Source of the DNA: Ceratotherium simum simum
Lineage: Eukaryota; Chordata; Mammalia; Perissodactyla; Rhinocerotidae
Direction: 5' to 3'
Length of the DNA stretch: 64,000 nt
Assembly (NCBI RefSeq): GCF_000283155.1
Contig: NW_004454195.1
Location: forward strand, 4,164,569 to 4,228,568
The notes under the pieces were generated by a model, which saw only the letters and a program-made list of their open reading frames with translations, searched no databases and was not told where the DNA came from. This document shows positions 59,441-64,000 of this stretch, in pieces. Each line of letters begins with the position of its first letter. The stretch's first letter is position 1. The translations under genes were made by a program, and so were the position numbers.

Positions 59441-60329
59441 TGACATCAACATTTACTTAGAGCTCAGTGCTTCTGTGAACCTGCTGTCCATTTACTGGGA
59501 CTTGTTAAGTGATGACAGCAATAATTAAATTATAGCAAATGATAATGTGTATTAAAAAATGAATACCAATCATAATTATTTAGGTTATACTTAATAACCT
59601 ATTTAAATCTTTTTTAATATACTTTTTCTTAGGACATAAGTGACTAGCCTACATCAATCATTTGGATGAAGACATGGAAGAATGTATACCTTTGTAAAAA
59701 AGCACAAGGAAAGAATATAGAAGGATATATAACCTGCTGGATGTTAAAGACAAATTCAAAGGCTGGGATTTTGTTGCTTCAGTTTCCCAACAAATTATTT
59801 AGAAATTACACTCAGGTCCCTTCTCCCCTTGTATTCAATATAAACCTAAAACCACATTGACTTGCTGTAAAACTGATGTCCCTTCTACTAAAGAAGTTGG
59901 CTCCCAAGAAAGTATAGAAGAAAAATAAGTCAAAAGCCAATCGTTTTCTTACCTATAACCATCATTAGTGAAAAAAGTTAAAGAGAATCGTGAAAACCAC
60001 TGGCTACAATACATTTCAGATATTATCTGAATGATATTATTTATTTGTCAATGTTTCCATTACCTGACTCAATTGAACAGGCTGCCCACTTATCTTCTGA
60101 TGGGGAAACAAGAATGAAAAACAGTTTTACATAAAGAAGTGTGTGTACGTGCGTGTGTGTGTACATGCATGTGTGTTGGTCTCACTGACAGACTTTGAAT
60201 CTTTCCCTGTCTTTACTATCCCTTCTCTTTGGTAACAGGTTCCAGAGTACCCAGACCACATTGGAAATCTCATTCTCCTTTTCTGAATTCTATTCCCAAA
60301 TTTCAATTACATACCACTTTGGGCCACCA
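59441..60329. other. Single-copy DNA with a GT-rich run
   Basis: No gene recognised. Bases 60139-60178 are an imperfect GT/CATG repeat (gtgtgtgtacgtgcgtgtgt). Confidence 0.45.
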
Positions 60330-60560
60330 TCACTGAATGGTGGAAAGAGCACAAGCTTTAAAATCAGACAGATCTTTGAAACTAGACTCCTTCAACTATT
60401 AGCTGAATGAAATAAATTTCAGTTTTCTCTTGTAAAACACATGTTTTATATCACAGAGTAACTGGAAAATTAAATGAGATAATACATGTAAAACATCCAG
60501 CACAATATGAAACACAGTGCCCATAAAAATAGCAAATATCATTATCACCTTTAGCAATAA
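60330..60560 (+). mobile_element. MIR SINE
   Basis: MIR order with the tRNA-like head kept: tggtggaaagagcacaagct, ttaaaatcagacagatcttt, tttcagttttctcttgtaaa, aattaaatgagataatacat, gtaaaacatccagcacaata. Confidence 0.8.
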
Positions 60561-60599
60561 CTGAGAACAGTTACAATATTCACAACATTTTTTTAAAAA

Positions 60600-61500
60600 G
60601 GAAGAAAACCAAATCCCTTCCCTCAAGGGGCTTTCAAACCAAGTGGGAGGTCCAACATACTCACAGTGAGATGAGTAGCGCTGTAAGAAGCAGAAGCTGC
60701 CCGCCAAATAAAGGGTCTAGCAGAAAAGAATGAGGCGTTTAAGGGAAGGGAGGGGTACGTTTTAACTGAAATAGCTGGAGACACTTCCTGGAGCAGCCAG
60801 GACTGGAACCGTGAACTAAAGCACAGCTCAGTGTGAATACGCACAAAGGAGCAGGAGGATCCTTCTAGGCAGGGATGTAGCTGGGGCAAAGCTGAAATAC
60901 TCAGTGCATACATACCTGATGGGCCTGGATAAAGCAGGGCAAAGTATTCACTTAGGGATCATGAGTGGAATCCAGACTGGGCAAGCCTTGAATGCCAGTC
61001 TAAGAAATTCAAGCTTATCCTTATCCTTATAGCTGGGGAAGCACTGAACTTTTCTCAGCAGTCGAGCGGTATATACACAGTGGTGGACTGGGAACATGCA
61101 GAGGCAGGGAAATGTGAAGGTAGGGGTGGGAGGAGAGATCATGGAGACATGGAGGCCACAGTTTTCGCCTAACAGTGGGCTGAGTCAGTGTGCTGTGGTC
61201 CACTCTGGTTTCATACACTAGAATTGAAATGGGAGAGCTTCACACAGCGTATAAAGCACATGCTTATTATTTTTCCCCTGAATGGGAAAAAGAATGACAG
61301 CGATGGTGCAGGCCTTTTTAGGGTTTCACTGACCCAGGGGACATAGGCTGGGGAGGGGCATGGGCCAGGAGGAGGCCAAGCCTTTAGCAAGGTTGAATCC
61401 GTGGTCACTAAAAGACCCTGCAGTAGGATTATAAATAAGGATTAAGGTCCCGGCAATGGACAAGGCAGGTTGAGGCCTGCACAGGGTCAGGCGTAAGGCT
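60600..61500 (+). repeat. Unclassified old interspersed repeat
   Basis: Phrases such as ttccctcaaggggctttcaa, cacttcctggagcagccagg, ccttctaggcagggatgtag, gcaagccttgaatgccagtc recall the same mammal-wide repeat as at 31880-32720 (in which text on tracts like CCTTGTAGGCC occurs). I cannot name the family. No open frame of note; the minus frames here are chance. Confidence 0.4.
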
Positions 61501-61829
61501 GAAGGACATCCAATACCAGGAATGGGACGGCCATAAGAAAGTTTATCCGATCCGACAAAAAGAAAAACTTAATTTCATGGAGTTACTCAAATATTTCTTC
61601 ATAATTACTACCCCGAGGGTGATTCTTCCAGGTATAAAACACAAAAGCCTATCAAGGTACGTTCTCATCCCCTACGTGGCTATATCTCCATCTTTCGAAG
61701 ACTCTTCTCCATCTTCTTCTTGCTGCAGCTGCTGCGTATTCTGAATGGCTTAAGGGCTTGGTGCCTGTGTGTGCGAAGGCTGAGTTCTGACTCATAAGCC
61801 TTAAAAGGATATCTCAGGCTCCCTCATTC
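61501..61829. other. Single-copy DNA
   Basis: No feature recognised. Confidence 0.35.
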
Positions 61830-62760
61830 ATTCTGGGGTGTAGTAGCAAAGCACACAGACACAGCCTTTGCTTTTTATAGAGCTCACATTCTGGCGCAGT
61901 GGGGAAAAGGTCAAATAACAAAAGTTATACAAATAAATGCGAGATAACGTCCAAGAGAGAAAGAGATTTTAAAAGACCAAAATATAAAAGCAACGCGCTG
62001 GACCGTGAGGGAGGAGGGCTAGGCAAGGCTGCCTGGGATTGCGGTGATCACGGAAGGCAAATTTGAACTGAGGAAATAAGGAGCTCTGGGGACACAGAGC
62101 AAGAAGGAGCTTGTTGTGCGTCTGGGAAGAAAGACATCACTGTTGAAAGAAATCAAGGAGGAGGGCAGTACCAGACGCGCGTCTATCACAGGGCGGACAC
62201 TATGTTTGGCATCTACTTAATCTTCAAAACAATTCTTCAAGTTATTACTGTTCACAATAAGAGGATGAAAAAATAGGTTCATAAAAGTTAAGTAAGCTGC
62301 CCAAGGAGAATAGAGAACAAGCGGTCACATCCAACACCAGAGTCCAGAGAAGTTTTAGACCAGGAGCTTGCAAGGTAGTTTGGTACAAAGACAGTAAGCA
62401 ACGGCCCAGGCCTGCAGGTGTGAGTGATGAGACGTGAACTAAAGGGACAGTGGCAGGAGTGCAAGAAAGGCACACACGAGTGACACTACACAGTAGTAGT
62501 GATCACTTGGTGGACTAGCCATGGGGAAGGATGACCCCACCAGCCTGGGAGAATGCTGCTAACACTTTGTGAAAGAGGACTCCAGAGGAAGCCTGGGTTT
62601 TAGCCCAAGACGATGAACTTGGTTTTAAATGTATTGAGCTGATGGGGGGTAGGTAGGCAGGGAACAGCTGGGTAAAGAAGTCCTGACAGGTGAGTGGAAA
62701 TAAGAAACAGAAATTCCAAAGAAAAGCTGAGCCTCAAGATGCAGCTCTGGAATCACTCAG
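61830..62760 (+). repeat. Unclassified old interspersed repeat, split by a MIR
   Basis: The 5' part (tatagagctcacattctggc, ctgggattgcggtgatcacg) and the 3' part (gatgaacttggttttaaatg, tattgagctgatgggggg) fit the same old repeat family, with a MIR at 62175-62355 between them. Confidence 0.38.
62175..62355 (-). mobile_element. MIR SINE
   Basis: Reverse MIR: ggcggacactatgtttggca, aagaggatgaaaaaataggt, tcataaaagttaagtaagct, gcccaaggagaatagagaac. Confidence 0.65.
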
Positions 62761-63704
62761 CCATATGGGAGTTCAGCAGGATTTCTATGGTTTCCTATGT
62801 GGGAGAGTAGTGTCTATACTGGCTACAAGAACAGACCGACATCTCGCCACCCTTCAGGAAACACGCAAGCATTCTCTCTGCCACCCACCAACAAGACTAG
62901 CCCGAGAAACACACACACACACACGGAATTGAGTTTTTAAAGTTAATGACCCTACTACACAAACTCACAGCAACATGACATGTTATTTAAATGCACTGAG
63001 TTAAAATACCTTGAAATCATGTGGGCTTTGACTTTTTAATGTTATTCAATTGATGTCATTAAAACAGAGGAATTAGTCTTGTGATTATTCCCTTGTGAGT
63101 TCTGCTGTCTGTCTAAAAAAAGAAAGAGCACTCATTTCTGTCCCCAGACCAATTTATTTGGGGAAAATTTAGACTGGTTAAAGACAGCAAAAACCAAGTT
63201 TCAACACGCATGTGGGGAGAGGAAGACAGTGGGTGTCAATGATGAATAAGGCCTTGCCAGTCACTCTGAGCCGTGCCCCATTTGGACCGTGTAGTCTGGC
63301 TGACGCAGCAGTGAAGACAGATCCTTTCTCTCCTGCTTCAACGTGCTAGCCATGCTTAGCACCCTAACACTTCGTTAACATGCTAATGTGTGACCATTAT
63401 TTCCTGCAAGTACCACTGCATGTATCTTTTCAAGTCTCTATCAACCACAGCTCGAATGCAGGGATATAATTACTAAAAATGACCCAAATGCTAACCTAGA
63501 CCATTATTTATAAGAAAACAACATGCTGCTCAAGAAGCTTTTTCTCTATCTTAAGACATAATCTTCCTGTGCAAGTCAGGAAGAAAAGAAGCCAGTTTCT
63601 CTGAAGCACAAGCAAACCATAACATTAACTCTACCAGGGGGGAAAAAGAGCACTAAATACCAAGATATCAGAGGCATACGGCTATGATGGGCAGGGTTTG
63701 TTGG
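62761..63704. other. Single-copy DNA
   Basis: No gene recognised. A short AC run lies at 62911-62925. Confidence 0.4.
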
Positions 63705-63850
63705 CAAGAGAAATGGACTAGGAGTTGGAAAACCTGAGGTTCTCTCACTGTCTAACTCTGTAATCTTGAGCGAGTCATTTGACCTCACTGGGAACTAGTT
63801 ATCTATATTTATAGTATGTTAGGGTATCTGAGATTATCTTTAAGATTTCT
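63705..63850 (+). mobile_element. MIR SINE fragment
   Basis: MIR head and core: aatggactaggagttggaaa, acctgaggttctctcactgt, ctaactctgtaatcttgagc, gagtcatttgacctcactgg. Confidence 0.7.
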
Positions 63851-64000
63851 CCCTGCATGAATAATCCATGATCAAAGGAAGATTATTACCTTAACAATTG
63901 CTAAACCCTCAATTTCTACAACTATTTTAGAATCATTTTATAGATTATTTGCATTATTTTTCTTCATCTTCTATTGGCTCCAAGTGTTAATAAGAAGACC

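Noticed and set aside
1..64000. CRISPR arrays, operons, toxin systems or other microbial features
   Set aside because: No regularly spaced direct repeats, no dense coding and no ribosome binding sites. The repeat content is that of a mammalian chromosome.

Overview
This window is ordinary nuclear DNA from a mammal, most probably a perissodactyl such as a horse or close relative. The evidence is thirteen copies of a tRNA-derived SINE that opens with words like GGCCGGCCC and runs through GTGGTTAAG, GGTTCGGATCC, CCATGCTGTGGC and GGAAGATGGGCACAGATG. That is the equine repetitive element (ERE) family, known only from Perissodactyla. Older mammal-wide repeats (MIR, L2, L3/CR1, MER2, Tigger, hAT-Charlie, MLT1-type LTRs, old L1) fill in the rest. 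The sequence looks AT-rich, and no CpG island stands out.

No protein-coding exon, tRNA, rRNA or snRNA gene can be supported. The open frames on both strands are short. Almost all of them are chance frames, antisense shadows of L1, or pieces of dead transposase. The window is therefore intergenic or deep intronic; the sequence alone does not say which.

Layout. 0-5 kb: single-copy DNA with an L2 end, one ERE and MIRs. 5.4-7.7 kb: a 210 bp MER2-type DNA transposon and an old L1 3' end. 9.0-12.1 kb: one ERE and MIRs. 12.1-14.1 kb: single-copy, locally GC-richer DNA. 14.1-16.9 kb: a hAT element and two parallel L1 3' ends carrying three EREs. 18.3-31.6 kb: no ERE or L1, only old MIR/L2, one solo LTR and unclassified old repeat. 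31.6-36 kb: ERE, old repeats, hAT-like and L2. 36.5-39.1 kb: a nearly end-to-end Tigger1 with a broken transposase and a later ERE inside it. 39.8-43.8 kb: single copy. 44.1-46.3 kb: LTR, ERE, antisense L1 and a second deleted Tigger. 48.1-48.6 kb: tandem EREs. 49.2-50.3 kb: an L3/CR1 LINE remnant with a MIR in it. 50.3-55.1 kb: repeat-poor DNA with possible conserved non-coding elements. 55.1-58.4 kb: an L1 inserted in an L1, a hAT element and tandem EREs. 58.4-64 kb: MIRs and old repeat.

Nothing here amounts to a new biological system. The items most worth checking are the hairpin module at the 3' end of the EREs and its duplication or recombination between copies, an inverted-template mutation inside the 6-7.7 kb L1, the dated nests of insertions, and the insertion-poor blocks with candidate regulatory motifs. 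Family names and repeat edges come from recall and reading by eye; edges without a target-site duplication may be off by tens of bases.
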